Source: Chitinophagales bacterium (GTDB lineage Bacteria; Bacteroidota; Bacteroidia; Chitinophagales; Saprospiraceae). Taken from it: 59,329 bases of DNA. The DNA lies in assembly GCA_022360175.1 (NCBI GenBank), contig JAKSDI010000069.1, forward strand, positions 1 to 59,329, read 5' to 3'. Made by a program: the position numbers and the translations under genes. Shown piece by piece: positions 27,543 through 36,482 of the stretch (within the stretch, counting starts at the first letter, position 1; the number at the start of each line of letters is the position of its first letter). The notes beneath the pieces are model-generated. The model was not told the origin of the DNA. It was given only the letters and a program-made list of their open reading frames with translations, and searched no databases.

Positions 27543-28262
27543 CTAATTATTGAGTGCTCCTTCATTAATCCACTTCTTGATCTGGTTGATTCTGCATTCA
27601 CTCAAGCTGCTGCCACTTGGAGGCATGATCGGATAATATGGATCATTGCTGATCGATCCTACCAGGGAACCATTTTCTACGTAAGGAAGTATTTCATCAT
27701 ATCCGTCTAATCGAACGCCGCCATCCGTTCGGTTTAAATTGTGGCAGCCTACACAGTAATTTTGGATCAGTGGATAAATATCAGCTGCAAAAGAAGTCTG
27801 AGTGGAATCGCAAGGAAGCCCGCAATCAGTATTTTCAGCGCCTTGTAAAATCCAGTTTTTGATAACATCTTTTTGTGCTGTTGTAAGTGGTTCTGCTGGT
27901 GGCGGAGGCATACGCTCATCTCCACTTTCGAATAGATATTCATATAATTCGCTATCATTCAAATCTCCCGGACTGACTTCTTTACGGACATTTTCATAGG
28001 AATCAAGAACCACCCCTTCTGCAGCAGTTGCAGGATCATGACAACCACTATAAGCACAAGATGAAACCATAAGCGGTAATACTTCATGCTGGAATGATAT
28101 TACACCATCTTCGCAAAGGTTTTCTTCACCGGGGTCTTGTATAGGAGGATCAAGAGGTACACCGCCTGCCGGAATAATGGGATCTGTAGTACAACTACTG
28201 ATAAAAAGCAACGTACCAAGAGCTCCCAGAAAGAAATTAAAAAATTGCTTATTCATGCTCAA
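27543..28262 (-). CDS. Diheme cytochrome c-like lipoprotein, copy B (CX4CH + CX2CH)
   Basis: 239 residues with a leader ending ISSC, a plausible lipobox. The first heme motif is CAYSGCH, a CX4CH form, with axial Met in RMPPPP; the second is CVGCH with YPIMPPSG. The modules end in KNWILQGAEN and KKWINEGALNN. It is closely related in layout and motifs to the protein at 11752-12510. It sits 8 bp after the 340-residue diheme cytochrome gene. Confidence 0.8.
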   Translation of the reverse strand: MSMNKQFFNFFLGALGTLLFISSCTTDPIIPAGGVPLDPPIQDPGEENLCEDGVISFQHEVLPLMVSSCAYSGCHDPATAAEGVVLDSYENVRKEVSPGDLNDSELYEYLFESGDERMPPPPAEPLTTAQKDVIKNWILQGAENTDCGLPCDSTQTSFAADIYPLIQNYCVGCHNLNRTDGGVRLDGYDEILPYVENGSLVGSISNDPYYPIMPPSGSSLSECRINQIKKWINEGALNN

Positions 28263-28270
28263 TTGGTTAT

Positions 28271-29293
28271 TTAATTGTTTGGATGAGCCATTTGCTCTAT
28301 ATATGATCTAAGGTCTTCTACTTGCTGCTTACTCATGCGTTCTTCCGGATAATGCGGCATATAAGGCCGGTGTCCTGGAATAGCATAGGTGCCATAAGCA
28401 ATGATTTGGTAAAGAGAAAAATGAGAATCTTTGTCAATCATTTTCTCTAAGTGCCGGAAGCTTAGCTGACTATTATCCAGTACGTAATGCGAAACCCCAT
28501 CTGCCTGATGGCAATGCAGGCAGCTCAGTTCGTATAGAGCTTTTCCTCGTTCAGGACGCCCTGTCAATCCTTCATATCCTAATTTCTTGTTAGGAGGAGC
28601 ATCGTAAAAATGAGCAGGCGATTTGGTAATGTAGTAAGAGCGCAGCCATGCCTTTAAAGACTCGTGATTGGCTGAGGACTGAGCTTCTCGATTTAATCGT
28701 TGTATGTCTTCAGTACTCAAGCCTAAATCCTCCAGTGTATATTGTAGAGACCAGTAATAGGCAAGTACTGCTTCAATTTCCCAATCTTCCATTGACCTGC
28801 CCTGTGAGCATTCTATGGCACAAAGTTGTATGGATGCGCGAAGGTCTTCATGTGCCTGCTCTATTTTTTCATCACCATACTTTCTTACATAATCATCATT
28901 ATACCAGCTTTCGCGATTGACAATACCTTTAAAAGTAGTGCCTTGTAAAAATGCCATATTATGCTGGATTGCATAATCCAGCCTGGTTTCAGGATCACTG
29001 ACTCTTAGGTCTGGATCTTCTTGCTCTAGGTTATGGCAGGTAGTACATACGTAATATTTGCTGATATACTTAGTACGCTTTCCGTCCGGGCCTATTGTTT
29101 TACCATATTTTACCAATTCTTCACCACGCTGGATGAGTGAAGAATCTGGTAGCATAAAATGTTCAGGGCGTTCTTCACCCAGTGCATATTGTATTTCTTG
29201 AAGTGGGGTGTCGGCAGTCCATTGCTGCGGCAACTGATGATAGGCACTGATGCCCAGCGCAGCAAATAGAATGATGATCCAGCGTTTTAGCAT
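28271..29293 (-). CDS. Diheme c-type cytochrome
   Basis: 340 residues with an N-terminal signal anchor (WIIILFAALGIS). There are two heme motifs: CTTCH near residue 85 and CLHCH near 259. A conserved block (FLQGTTFKGIVNRESWYNDDYVRKYGD) lies between them, along with CAIECSQGRSM. Candidate axial Met are in the RPYMPHYPEERMS tail. This type of diheme cytochrome is widespread in Bacteroidota, and its electron partner is unknown. It leads the copy B cluster and has no counterpart in the region 1 cluster. Confidence 0.8.
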   Translation of the reverse strand: MLKRWIIILFAALGISAYHQLPQQWTADTPLQEIQYALGEERPEHFMLPDSSLIQRGEELVKYGKTIGPDGKRTKYISKYYVCTTCHNLEQEDPDLRVSDPETRLDYAIQHNMAFLQGTTFKGIVNRESWYNDDYVRKYGDEKIEQAHEDLRASIQLCAIECSQGRSMEDWEIEAVLAYYWSLQYTLEDLGLSTEDIQRLNREAQSSANHESLKAWLRSYYITKSPAHFYDAPPNKKLGYEGLTGRPERGKALYELSCLHCHQADGVSHYVLDNSQLSFRHLEKMIDKDSHFSLYQIIAYGTYAIPGHRPYMPHYPEERMSKQQVEDLRSYIEQMAHPNN

Positions 29294-29357
29294 ATTATTT
29301 CCTTTTATATATGCCTTTACGCTATGGTTTGTAGGGCAGGTTGCCTGGAGGCAAAAA

Positions 29358-30683
29358 TTATTGCAAATGATACTGGGCGCCCAGGTTTAATGCCCACATT
29401 TTCAATTGATTATAAACCTCATTTTTTTGTGAAAAACTGTGTTGATAAATCATTTTGGTATGAAGTGAGAAGTGATTATTGAGCTTAAAAGTAGCTCCTG
29501 CTCCCAGGCGTAAATTGTCTACTGAAAAGTCATTATCTTTATAAGTAGCCCGCAATTTATACTCCCCGCTACCATCGATGTATTCATAAACAAAGCGTTC
29601 TTGGAGAGGACGGTAAGCTACTACCCCTGCACTTATAGATGGCATAATACTTTTTCCTTCTCTAAACTGCTGTTCCATCATGACAGGTATCTGTAGATAA
29701 TTGATATAAGCTTTCAATTCATGCAATACATCTCCAACAGCATAAGGCGGTAAGATGGGATAATCATTATATAGAGTCGGGTCTTTGATCTCAAATTTCG
29801 AACTGAGGTATTCTGCTCCTACATTCAGGCTTCTGTTTTGTGGAAATGTAACACCTACATTAACTCCCAAAGAATAGGCTGATTGAAATAAACCGTTGGA
29901 CCAATTAGTCAGGGGGGCGCCACCTAAGCCAAAACGCCAACCATCAGGAATGAGATAAGTAATATTTTTCTTTTTATTAAGGGGGACTTCCCGATATGCT
30001 TCATTTGCTTTTATTGGTAGGTCTGTAAGTTTTTTTAAGTGAAGAGGAGATAAAGGAAGGCTTTGTACAGGAGGCAGTATAGTGTTAATATCTACCGTAC
30101 TGATCCTTGGCAGGCTTTCTCCTCCTTTCAAATTTTGAATAGGATCGTCTGTGTGTAAAGGGTAATATGGACGAGCCATTTGTAAGCCCGTTCCAAGAGG
30201 AAAGTCAGAGATACCTAATAGAAAAGATATACGACTATTAGACCCTCCCGGAAAAGAAGGAAGAGAAGAGGCCGGGTAAGCAAAGAGTAAGGGGTTGTAA
30301 TATTGTGGAGCTGTGTGTTGGGATTCGGGAGTATTCGGATATATATACTCGTAAATAACTTTATAAATGGTATCGTATTGATAAACGGTTTTTTGCGTAT
30401 GAATATGGGTTTGGGCTGATTCTATTTCATCAATTCGTTGAGTGAGTAAAAGTAATTGCTGATTGGTTGCACTATATTTTTGATACAAGTAGCCACCGCC
30501 CCCTAAAGATAATAGCAATAAGAGAAGTAACAGCCAGGGCCACCAGTTGCGCTTTTTTTGATCTCCTGATTGCTCCGCCCTTATCAATTGTTGCATCGCT
30601 TTTATATCGGCAGCTTGTGGCTCAAATTCAGGAGGAGATTCCAGAATCTTCTTTATTTTTTTATCAAAGTAGTTGTCATCCAT
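29358..30683 (-). CDS. Membrane-anchored protein with cytoplasmic head, periplasmic stalk and OMP-barrel-like C-terminus
   Basis: 441 residues. Residues 1-46 are cytoplasmic and charged, in the position of an anti-sigma domain. Residues about 47-67 form one membrane helix (WWPWLLLLLLLLSLGGGGYL). A short coiled coil (LLLLTQRIDEIESAQ) and a Pro-rich linker follow. From about residue 250 onward the alternating beta-strand pattern of an outer-membrane barrel (PorT type) appears (WRFGLGGAPL; LNVGAEYLSSKFE; LRLGAGATFKLNNHFSLHTKMIY). The start overlaps the ECF gene by 8 bp (ATGGATGA), so it is a translationally coupled partner and likely regulates the sigma factor. Confidence 0.65.
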   Translation of the reverse strand: MDDNYFDKKIKKILESPPEFEPQAADIKAMQQLIRAEQSGDQKKRNWWPWLLLLLLLLSLGGGGYLYQKYSATNQQLLLLTQRIDEIESAQTHIHTQKTVYQYDTIYKVIYEYIYPNTPESQHTAPQYYNPLLFAYPASSLPSFPGGSNSRISFLLGISDFPLGTGLQMARPYYPLHTDDPIQNLKGGESLPRISTVDINTILPPVQSLPLSPLHLKKLTDLPIKANEAYREVPLNKKKNITYLIPDGWRFGLGGAPLTNWSNGLFQSAYSLGVNVGVTFPQNRSLNVGAEYLSSKFEIKDPTLYNDYPILPPYAVGDVLHELKAYINYLQIPVMMEQQFREGKSIMPSISAGVVAYRPLQERFVYEYIDGSGEYKLRATYKDNDFSVDNLRLGAGATFKLNNHFSLHTKMIYQHSFSQKNEVYNQLKMWALNLGAQYHLQ

Positions 30684-31251
30684 ATTTTTCCGGTTTAAAG
30701 TGAATGTTGTGAAATTGCTTCAACAACTCTTTGATTTTGACCCTTGCTTTTGACAAATTTGATTTGGAAGAACCTACACTGATACCCAATTTTTTGGCTA
30801 TTTCATCATGGGGCAATCCCTCTACCACGAATAGGTTGAACACCACTCTATATGAAGGCGTCAATAATTGGGATAATTGAAGAAGATCTTCAAATTCTAG
30901 TTGATCTAAAGCAGTGTTGTAGTCACTATCAGTTGTACCAGAATATATTTCTTCTGAAGAGCGTACATCCTTTTGCTCATAGCGCCGGAAATGATCGATA
31001 GAAGCATTGATCATTATTTTCCTAAGCCAGGGCTTAAATGGTTGATCAGGATTGTACTGTGCTATTTTTTTAAATACTTTTAGAAAACCATCATTGAGTA
31101 CTTCCAGAGCAGACTCCCGATTGCTAGTATAGCGCAAACAAATAGCCATACCGTAACTGTAATAGTGGCGATACAGAGATAGCTGGCTATACTCGTCCTG
31201 TCTCAGGCAACCTGCTATCAGGCTGGCAAGCTTGGCGTGGTTTTCCTCCAT
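30676..31251 (-). CDS. ECF RNA polymerase sigma factor (second)
   Basis: 191 residues. Region 2 (YSYGMAICLRYTSNRESALEVLNDGFLKVFKKI) and region 4 (FVVEGLPHDEIAKKLGISVGSSKSNLSKARVKI) are clear. It belongs to the Bacteroidota ECF type often paired with membrane regulators. It is translationally coupled to the 441-residue membrane protein. A Bacteroidota -7 box and an element shared with the other ECF gene lie upstream. Confidence 0.9.
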   Translation of the reverse strand: MEENHAKLASLIAGCLRQDEYSQLSLYRHYYSYGMAICLRYTSNRESALEVLNDGFLKVFKKIAQYNPDQPFKPWLRKIMINASIDHFRRYEQKDVRSSEEIYSGTTDSDYNTALDQLEFEDLLQLSQLLTPSYRVVFNLFVVEGLPHDEIAKKLGISVGSSKSNLSKARVKIKELLKQFHNIHFKPEKYG

Positions 31252-31261
31252 TCAGTACTAA

Positions 31262-31317
31262 ATGGTATTATATTAGTCAGTCAAAAATACCATGATATTT
31301 GCCCTTACGAGATAAAA
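31262..31317 (-). promoter_or_regulatory. Promoter region of the second ECF gene
   Basis: On the - strand, TATTTTTG (31282-31289 on the + strand as CAAAAATA) fits TAnnTTTG. It sits inside an inverted repeat ATGGTATT-N16-AATACCAT (31262-31293). The shared element CCC-N4-GAGATAAAA occupies 31302-31317, 51 bp before the ATG. No -33 TTG is evident. Confidence 0.5.
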
Positions 31318-31593
31318 ATAGGGCCAGGTTGCTTAAGGCATGATTTTTTAATCAATAAACATCCCCTTTACCTGAAAAATCGACCTTAACCACATCACCC
31401 AACGGAGTTAATAAGCGTAGTTGGGATATCACCTTATCAAGTTCAAGTTCAAACGCAAACTCAAATCACAAGCGTACTCAAAGATGTTTTGAATTAGAAC
31501 TGACCTTCTTCTTTTCATCATCTCGCTATATCACCCACTCACTTCTCACTTCTCACTATATAACTATATGCCCCACATCACCACATATCTTTC
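31318..31593. other. Non-coding spacer with dispersed hairpin
   Basis: No gene is supported here. It contains a 28-nt sequence (31398-31425) with CCCAAC/GTTGGG arms that recurs at 57892-57919 (24 of 28 bases alike), both followed by ATCACC. It also has a CTCACTT-type short repeat around 31548-31563, as is found beside the other copy. Confidence 0.5.
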
Positions 31594-32451
31594 TCAAAAA
31601 TGCACTCCTATCACCAAGCTTAGATAAGAGGTCACTGTAGGATGTTTAGGCGAGAGCAATTCCAGGTCTTGATGAGTACGTTGATAGCTAATCCCGAGGT
31701 GAAAGCACTCGTCATAAATCATACCTGCTCCCAGGGAGTAACCGAGGCCTAAGGCTGCGGATTCCGTGCTGAATTCAGCTGAAGGCTTGGCATAATTGGG
31801 GCCAGTCAGGGCTTGTCCGTATATACGTATCAAGCTAAGCGGAAAACTGGTACTGAGTTTACCTCCTATCATAAGAGATGTATTAGAGAGAGCACCAGCA
31901 GGCTGCCCACTTTCTGTAGCTTGTTGATCATTATAAGCAGTTGCGATTTGTGTACTCAATCCCCAATGATCATTGAAATAATGAGTCATGTTTAATTGAA
32001 GCGCAATACCAGGATCAAAGTTGTTGAAATCCTCATAAGGCAGAGCAACACCTCCAGATAGTAAAAAGTGAGTGGTGCGTGCGAGCAATATTTTTCTACG
32101 CTGTAGTTTTTGTGCAGATATCGGGCGCTTATTAGTACTGGCAACAGCCATTTTGGGTGCTGAAGGAGCTGCTGGTTTTTTTTCAGGCTCGGTGCCAGGG
32201 AGTTGGTTGTACCATACTTCTGTTCCGTTAGCCCTTTTTATTCTGCTCACCTCATCTTTAGAGACACGTAGTGATTGTTCTACCTCTTCATTGTAGGGAG
32301 TATATACAATATGCCTACCCACTACACTCCTGATGTCTGCTTTAATAGCATTGCCATTCATTAGGTAAATATAATCCTGTGAATGGACAGTACTTATGGT
32401 GCATAAACTTAAAAAAGCAATTAGAAAGATAAGATGTACTCTGCTGGTCAT
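31594..32451 (-). CDS. Secreted/outer-membrane protein of a duplicated family, copy 1
   Basis: 285 residues from MTSRVHL; an upstream in-frame start was rejected because this Met begins the signal peptide (VHSQD). The N-terminal module (DYIYLMNGNAIKADIRSVVG ... VSRIKRANGTEVWYNQLPG) looks like a small beta domain. A Pro/Ala/Lys linker then leads to a beta-barrel-like region (FLLSGGVALPYEDF; LGLGYSLGAGMIYDECFHLGISYQR). The family is not recognised. The paralog at 34366-35226 has the same architecture. Confidence 0.65.
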   Translation of the reverse strand: MTSRVHLIFLIAFLSLCTISTVHSQDYIYLMNGNAIKADIRSVVGRHIVYTPYNEEVEQSLRVSKDEVSRIKRANGTEVWYNQLPGTEPEKKPAAPSAPKMAVASTNKRPISAQKLQRRKILLARTTHFLLSGGVALPYEDFNNFDPGIALQLNMTHYFNDHWGLSTQIATAYNDQQATESGQPAGALSNTSLMIGGKLSTSFPLSLIRIYGQALTGPNYAKPSAEFSTESAALGLGYSLGAGMIYDECFHLGISYQRTHQDLELLSPKHPTVTSYLSLVIGVHF

Positions 32452-32637
32452 AGATAAAAGCTCGATTTCCTTTTGTAAACAAAGCAAAAGTACTCCTTAT
32501 TATGGGAGGGCTTAAATATTCTTAAAATTATCCGATGATTGTTTAATTATTAGGATGTTTATCTTTAAATGGCCTGATAATTACATCGCATAAGGGCAGA
32601 CTTATTCGTTGATTGTAAAAAAAGGAAGTATATTCTA

Positions 32638-33528
32638 TTGAAAAGGAAAATTCGTTTTGGTATAGGTATGATTATTTTCTTCGGAATAGTAGGTATTATT
32701 ATAGTAAACAATGTTTTGCCTTATCTGATAATCAGGCCTGCTAGAGTCATTGCAGAAATTAGCCCAAATGATTTTGGATTGGCAAGCGAAAAACTGAGCG
32801 TTACAGCAATGGATGATGCTGAACTGGTCGGGTATTGGGTGAAAAGTTCAGAAGATTCCGCAAAGGGGGTAATCATTCTGGTGCATGGGATAGGTGGCTG
32901 TAAAGAAGGTTTTTTAGAAGTATCAGAAAAACTAGCAAGGGATGGCATTGAAACCATCGTTTTTGATAATAGGGCACATGGCGAAAGTGGAGGTGCATTC
33001 TGCACTTATGGATTTAAGGAAAAAATGGATATTTCAAGAATCGTGGATGAAATAAAGGAACGTGATGCTGATTTACCAATTGGGATTTGGGGGAATTCTC
33101 TCGGAGGAGCTATTGCAATACAGGCATTGGAAATCGACGATCGAATAGAGTTTGGAATCATAGAAAGTACTTTCACAGAGTTAGATAAAATAGTTTTTGA
33201 TTATAAAAAGAGAATATTGAGAGGGATTGGATTTAAACGGCTTTCTGATTTTTTGTTGAAAAGAGCTGGAAAAATTGCTGACTTTGATCCGCAAATGGTC
33301 AGACCAGTTGATTCCGTCAAGAAAATTGAACAATCCATTCTACTTGCCCATGGAGCAATTGATAAAAATATTTCAGTGAATTATGGGAAGGAATTATTTG
33401 AAAATCTGAAATCAGAAAATAAAGAACTGGTTATCATTGAAGGAGGTGGCCATTTTGATTTATATGAAAAAGGGGGAAGAGAATACATGCTGAAAATAGA
33501 CGATTTTATCAATCGACATTTAAAATAA
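32638..33528 (+). CDS. Membrane-anchored alpha/beta hydrolase
   Basis: 296 residues starting at a TTG, since no ATG precedes the hydrophobic anchor (residues 7-31); AAAGGAAG lies just upstream. The hydrolase fold shows an oxyanion HG motif (LVHGIGG), nucleophile S154 in GNSLGG, an acid in HGAIDKN and a His in GGGHFDLYE. It resembles the lysophospholipase-like/BEM46-like serine hydrolases. The substrate is unknown. It lies on the opposite strand between the two duplicated envelope genes. Confidence 0.82.
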   Translation: MKRKIRFGIGMIIFFGIVGIIIVNNVLPYLIIRPARVIAEISPNDFGLASEKLSVTAMDDAELVGYWVKSSEDSAKGVIILVHGIGGCKEGFLEVSEKLARDGIETIVFDNRAHGESGGAFCTYGFKEKMDISRIVDEIKERDADLPIGIWGNSLGGAIAIQALEIDDRIEFGIIESTFTELDKIVFDYKKRILRGIGFKRLSDFLLKRAGKIADFDPQMVRPVDSVKKIEQSILLAHGAIDKNISVNYGKELFENLKSENKELVIIEGGGHFDLYEKGGREYMLKIDDFINRHLK

Positions 33529-33637
33529 GACCCCGCCTATTTGGAAGCAGTACCCAATTCATCCCTCCGGATAGTAAGAACAGCAAAGCTGAAGTACTTT
33601 TACTATCTGGAGGCTTAAGTGATTGAAAACCAGGTTG

Positions 33638-34345
33638 TCAAAAACAATTTTGATCAACTTTGGAACCTGTGAAAGTAGCATTGTAAGGAGCGGTGCCAGT
33701 ACCAGTAAAATTGCCTCCTACAATGGAGATAGTGCCTGTAATAGTTTTTTCATCTGCAGAAAAAGTAATAGAAATTTCACCGGTAGATATCTGATAAATA
33801 TTAGCTCCTAGCCCTGAATAAGCATTAAAATTACTCAACCAGTTTTGTAAAATCACTGTACCTGCTGTACCATTTCCTAACACTTGGCCGTCTATTTCAA
33901 TGTCTATTCTTTTGGGATTATTACTTACGCTAACAAAAGCAGCATCAATTGCAGCATTGATGGGAGTAGAGTTACAACCAGAATTGGTGTATTGACAAAG
34001 TGTTGTATTTGTTAGATAGTGTATCGCTCCAGCTTCGGGAACTGCTCCTGGCGAGCCTGATGCAATGGCTATGTCATATGGATTAACTCCATTTGATGTA
34101 GGTGCTGCATCTATATCTTTAGCGACCAACAAACAAGCTGTACGAGAAAAAGGAATCCATGTTTCCCCTTGCAGCTCAAGCTCGTAATAAACCATTGCTT
34201 CAGTAGATGGATTTTCTTCTTCCTCCTCAGGGGTGTTATCTGTTGCCTCTTCTAATACAACGTCCTCTAGTTTTATATCTTCTTGTTCGCAAGAATTAAA
34301 AAGAACGAAAAAAGCCATCAGGAATAATAGGTATAAATTTTTCAT
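33638..34345 (-). CDS. Hypothetical lipoprotein
   Basis: 235 residues with lipobox FNSC at residue 19, then an acidic linker (EEEEEN) and a beta-rich domain with four Cys (TACLLVAK, TTLCQYTNSGCN, QNCF at the C-terminus), probably disulfide-bonded. I do not recognise the family. It starts 20 bp after the stop of the copy 2 envelope gene, so the two are likely cotranscribed. Confidence 0.65.
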   Translation of the reverse strand: MKNLYLLFLMAFFVLFNSCEQEDIKLEDVVLEEATDNTPEEEEENPSTEAMVYYELELQGETWIPFSRTACLLVAKDIDAAPTSNGVNPYDIAIASGSPGAVPEAGAIHYLTNTTLCQYTNSGCNSTPINAAIDAAFVSVSNNPKRIDIEIDGQVLGNGTAGTVILQNWLSNFNAYSGLGANIYQISTGEISITFSADEKTITGTISIVGGNFTGTGTAPYNATFTGSKVDQNCF

Positions 34346-34365
34346 CGAATTTCTTTTAGGGTATA

Positions 34366-35226
34366 TTAAAACTGAATTCCAACAAATACAGATGTATATG
34401 AATTGTTGATAGTTTCAGTACGATTGGAAGTTTTTATCTTTTGAGGAGACCGACTGAACCTTGTGCCTAAATGAATAAGTTCAAAAAAAACAATCCCCCC
34501 TTCTATGCCGTATGCTAAATTTATAGAGTCCTCCAATTGATGCAAATCACTAGAGGGAAGCATATAATTACCTCCTGCCATTCCTCCTACATAAAGCCTT
34601 ACAGGGTGAAGCATGTTACCTGTATTGATAGTACCTCCCAACATTAACCAGGAATTGAGTAAAGCACCATTTAATGTGCCATTAGTTTCACTATAGTCAA
34701 TTGAATTATGTGTTATTGATGCATGAATAAGCATCCCCAGGTAACTGGAATAATAATTGTTGTAAGTGATCCCAATATTATAACTATTATCAAAACTCGA
34801 AACCCCTTCTGAAGGGTAAGTGATGCCACCGCTTATCACGAAATTCATAGGGTAAATAATGCTTGTATTTTTATTTTGAAGCTTTTGCGAAGGTACAGGT
34901 GGCTTTTTATATCTATCTACCACTTGTTCTTGAGAAGGTGATACGGTGGTCGGATGTTTGGCTGACCCAGGAAATTGATTGTACCATATTTCTGTACCGT
35001 TTGCCATTTTAACTCGGCTCACTTCAGCCTTTTTTATTTTGAGTGTTTCTGACTGGTCATTTTGGTAAGGTACATATCGAATATAATCACCAACAACACT
35101 TTTGATATTTACTTCCAGTTTTTCATCATTTAACAGATGAATGTAATCTTGTGAATTGGCAGCTATAACATTTAAAAAAATGAATAAGCAAAATAAAAAA
35201 AGATGGGGTATGGATCTAGAGAACAT
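34366..35226 (-). CDS. Secreted/outer-membrane protein of a duplicated family, copy 2
   Basis: 286 residues with a signal peptide ending AANSQ. The module DYIHLLNDEKLEVNIKSVVG ... VSRVKMANGTEIWYNQFPG is closely similar to that of 31594-32451. The C-terminal barrel-like part (FVISGGITYPSEG; LAYGIEGGIVFFELIHLGTRFSR) keeps the same order of segments but is more diverged. The function is unknown. It is followed closely by the lipoprotein gene. Confidence 0.65.
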   Translation of the reverse strand: MFSRSIPHLFLFCLFIFLNVIAANSQDYIHLLNDEKLEVNIKSVVGDYIRYVPYQNDQSETLKIKKAEVSRVKMANGTEIWYNQFPGSAKHPTTVSPSQEQVVDRYKKPPVPSQKLQNKNTSIIYPMNFVISGGITYPSEGVSSFDNSYNIGITYNNYYSSYLGMLIHASITHNSIDYSETNGTLNGALLNSWLMLGGTINTGNMLHPVRLYVGGMAGGNYMLPSSDLHQLEDSINLAYGIEGGIVFFELIHLGTRFSRSPQKIKTSNRTETINNSYTSVFVGIQF

Positions 35227-35415
35227 TTTAGGTGTATTTGGTGATAGTCTCTAATACAAATATACTGATTTTGATGAGGAATCCTGGAAGGTTTTTTTAT
35301 GAGAATAAAAGCTTTTAGAGCTTGATACATAAACGGTTGACTTACGCTCATAGAGCGTTTTGTACTGATGGTTATTTTGTACCTTCACGATCAATAGAAC
35401 AACAACTAGAGTGCG

Positions 35416-36474
35416 ATGAAAAAAACATTTATATTAATAGGCCTAATACTTTTAGCACTAGGAGGATATGCATTTTATATAATGCAGAGCACAGGATATT
35501 TTAAAAAGATCACTCCGCATTTTGATGGAGAGATTGTTGACTCCATTTTCTTGCCTGGTGTAGAGGATATGCAAATTAGTTATCAGGATAGCTTTTTGAT
35601 TTTGTCTTCAGATAATCGCGCTGCTCGTAGAGATGGCCAACCTGAACAAGGGCATTTATACTACCTGGATTTAAAGCAAAACAACTGGCAACCCCAGTTA
35701 TTGACCGAAACCCTCGACATTCCTTTTTATCCTCATGGAATTTCTGTACTGCCACTGGAAGATGGCCGCTATCGCATATGGGCGGTCAATCATGTAGAAG
35801 ATTGGCATAGCCTGGAAGTTTTTGATCTTTTTGGCGACAGCCTGGTTCATCTTCAAACACTGACAGATCCAGGTATGATCAGCCCCAATGATGTGGTAGC
35901 AATTGATGCCAATCGTTTTTATTTTACCAATGACCATGCTTATACTAAAGGCTTGAAAAAATTTGCAGAAGATTATCTGGGCTGGGCTGTTTCCAATGTG
36001 GTCTATTATGATGGAAATAGTTATGAAGTAGTAGCTGATGGGATTGCTTACGCAAATGGTATCAATATGGATCGGGGAAGGCAATTACTTTATGTCGCAT
36101 CTCCAAGAGCTTTTCTGATAAAAGTATATCAAATACAATCTGATGGCCAACTTCAGTATATAGAAAACATAGATTGTGGAACGGGTGTTGATAATATAGA
36201 ATTGGCTCCTGATGGCCAACTTTGGATAGGCGCGCATCCCAATCTTTTAGCTTATGCCGCTTATGCAAAAGACAAGCAGCCTATAGCTCCCTCTGAGATC
36301 ATCACCATTGATTATCAATCAAAAGGTAGCTATCAACTCCAATCTATTTATATGGAGGATGGGCAACAAATGTCAGCCTCTACAGTAGCCATTCCCTGGA
36401 GCAATTATATCTTCACAGGCAATGTGATGGATGATCATTTTTTGATTTTGCAGCAGTTTAAATTGGAAAATTAA
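35416..36474 (+). CDS. Paraoxonase/arylesterase-like six-bladed propeller lactonase
   Basis: 352 residues with an N-terminal membrane anchor (residues 4-23). Calcium and active-site residues of the PON1 family are recognisable: E50-D51 (GVEDM), H107 (PHGIS), H126 (VNHVED), N158-D159 (SPNDVVA), N214 (ANGIN) and D259-N260 (GVDNIE), then IGAHPN. Family members are Ca-dependent lactonases or esterases. A periplasmic location is expected from the anchor. It is a single gene, convergent with the AraC gene downstream. Confidence 0.85.
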   Translation: MKKTFILIGLILLALGGYAFYIMQSTGYFKKITPHFDGEIVDSIFLPGVEDMQISYQDSFLILSSDNRAARRDGQPEQGHLYYLDLKQNNWQPQLLTETLDIPFYPHGISVLPLEDGRYRIWAVNHVEDWHSLEVFDLFGDSLVHLQTLTDPGMISPNDVVAIDANRFYFTNDHAYTKGLKKFAEDYLGWAVSNVVYYDGNSYEVVADGIAYANGINMDRGRQLLYVASPRAFLIKVYQIQSDGQLQYIENIDCGTGVDNIELAPDGQLWIGAHPNLLAYAAYAKDKQPIAPSEIITIDYQSKGSYQLQSIYMEDGQQMSASTVAIPWSNYIFTGNVMDDHFLILQQFKLEN

Positions 36475-36482
36475 ACTGTTGT

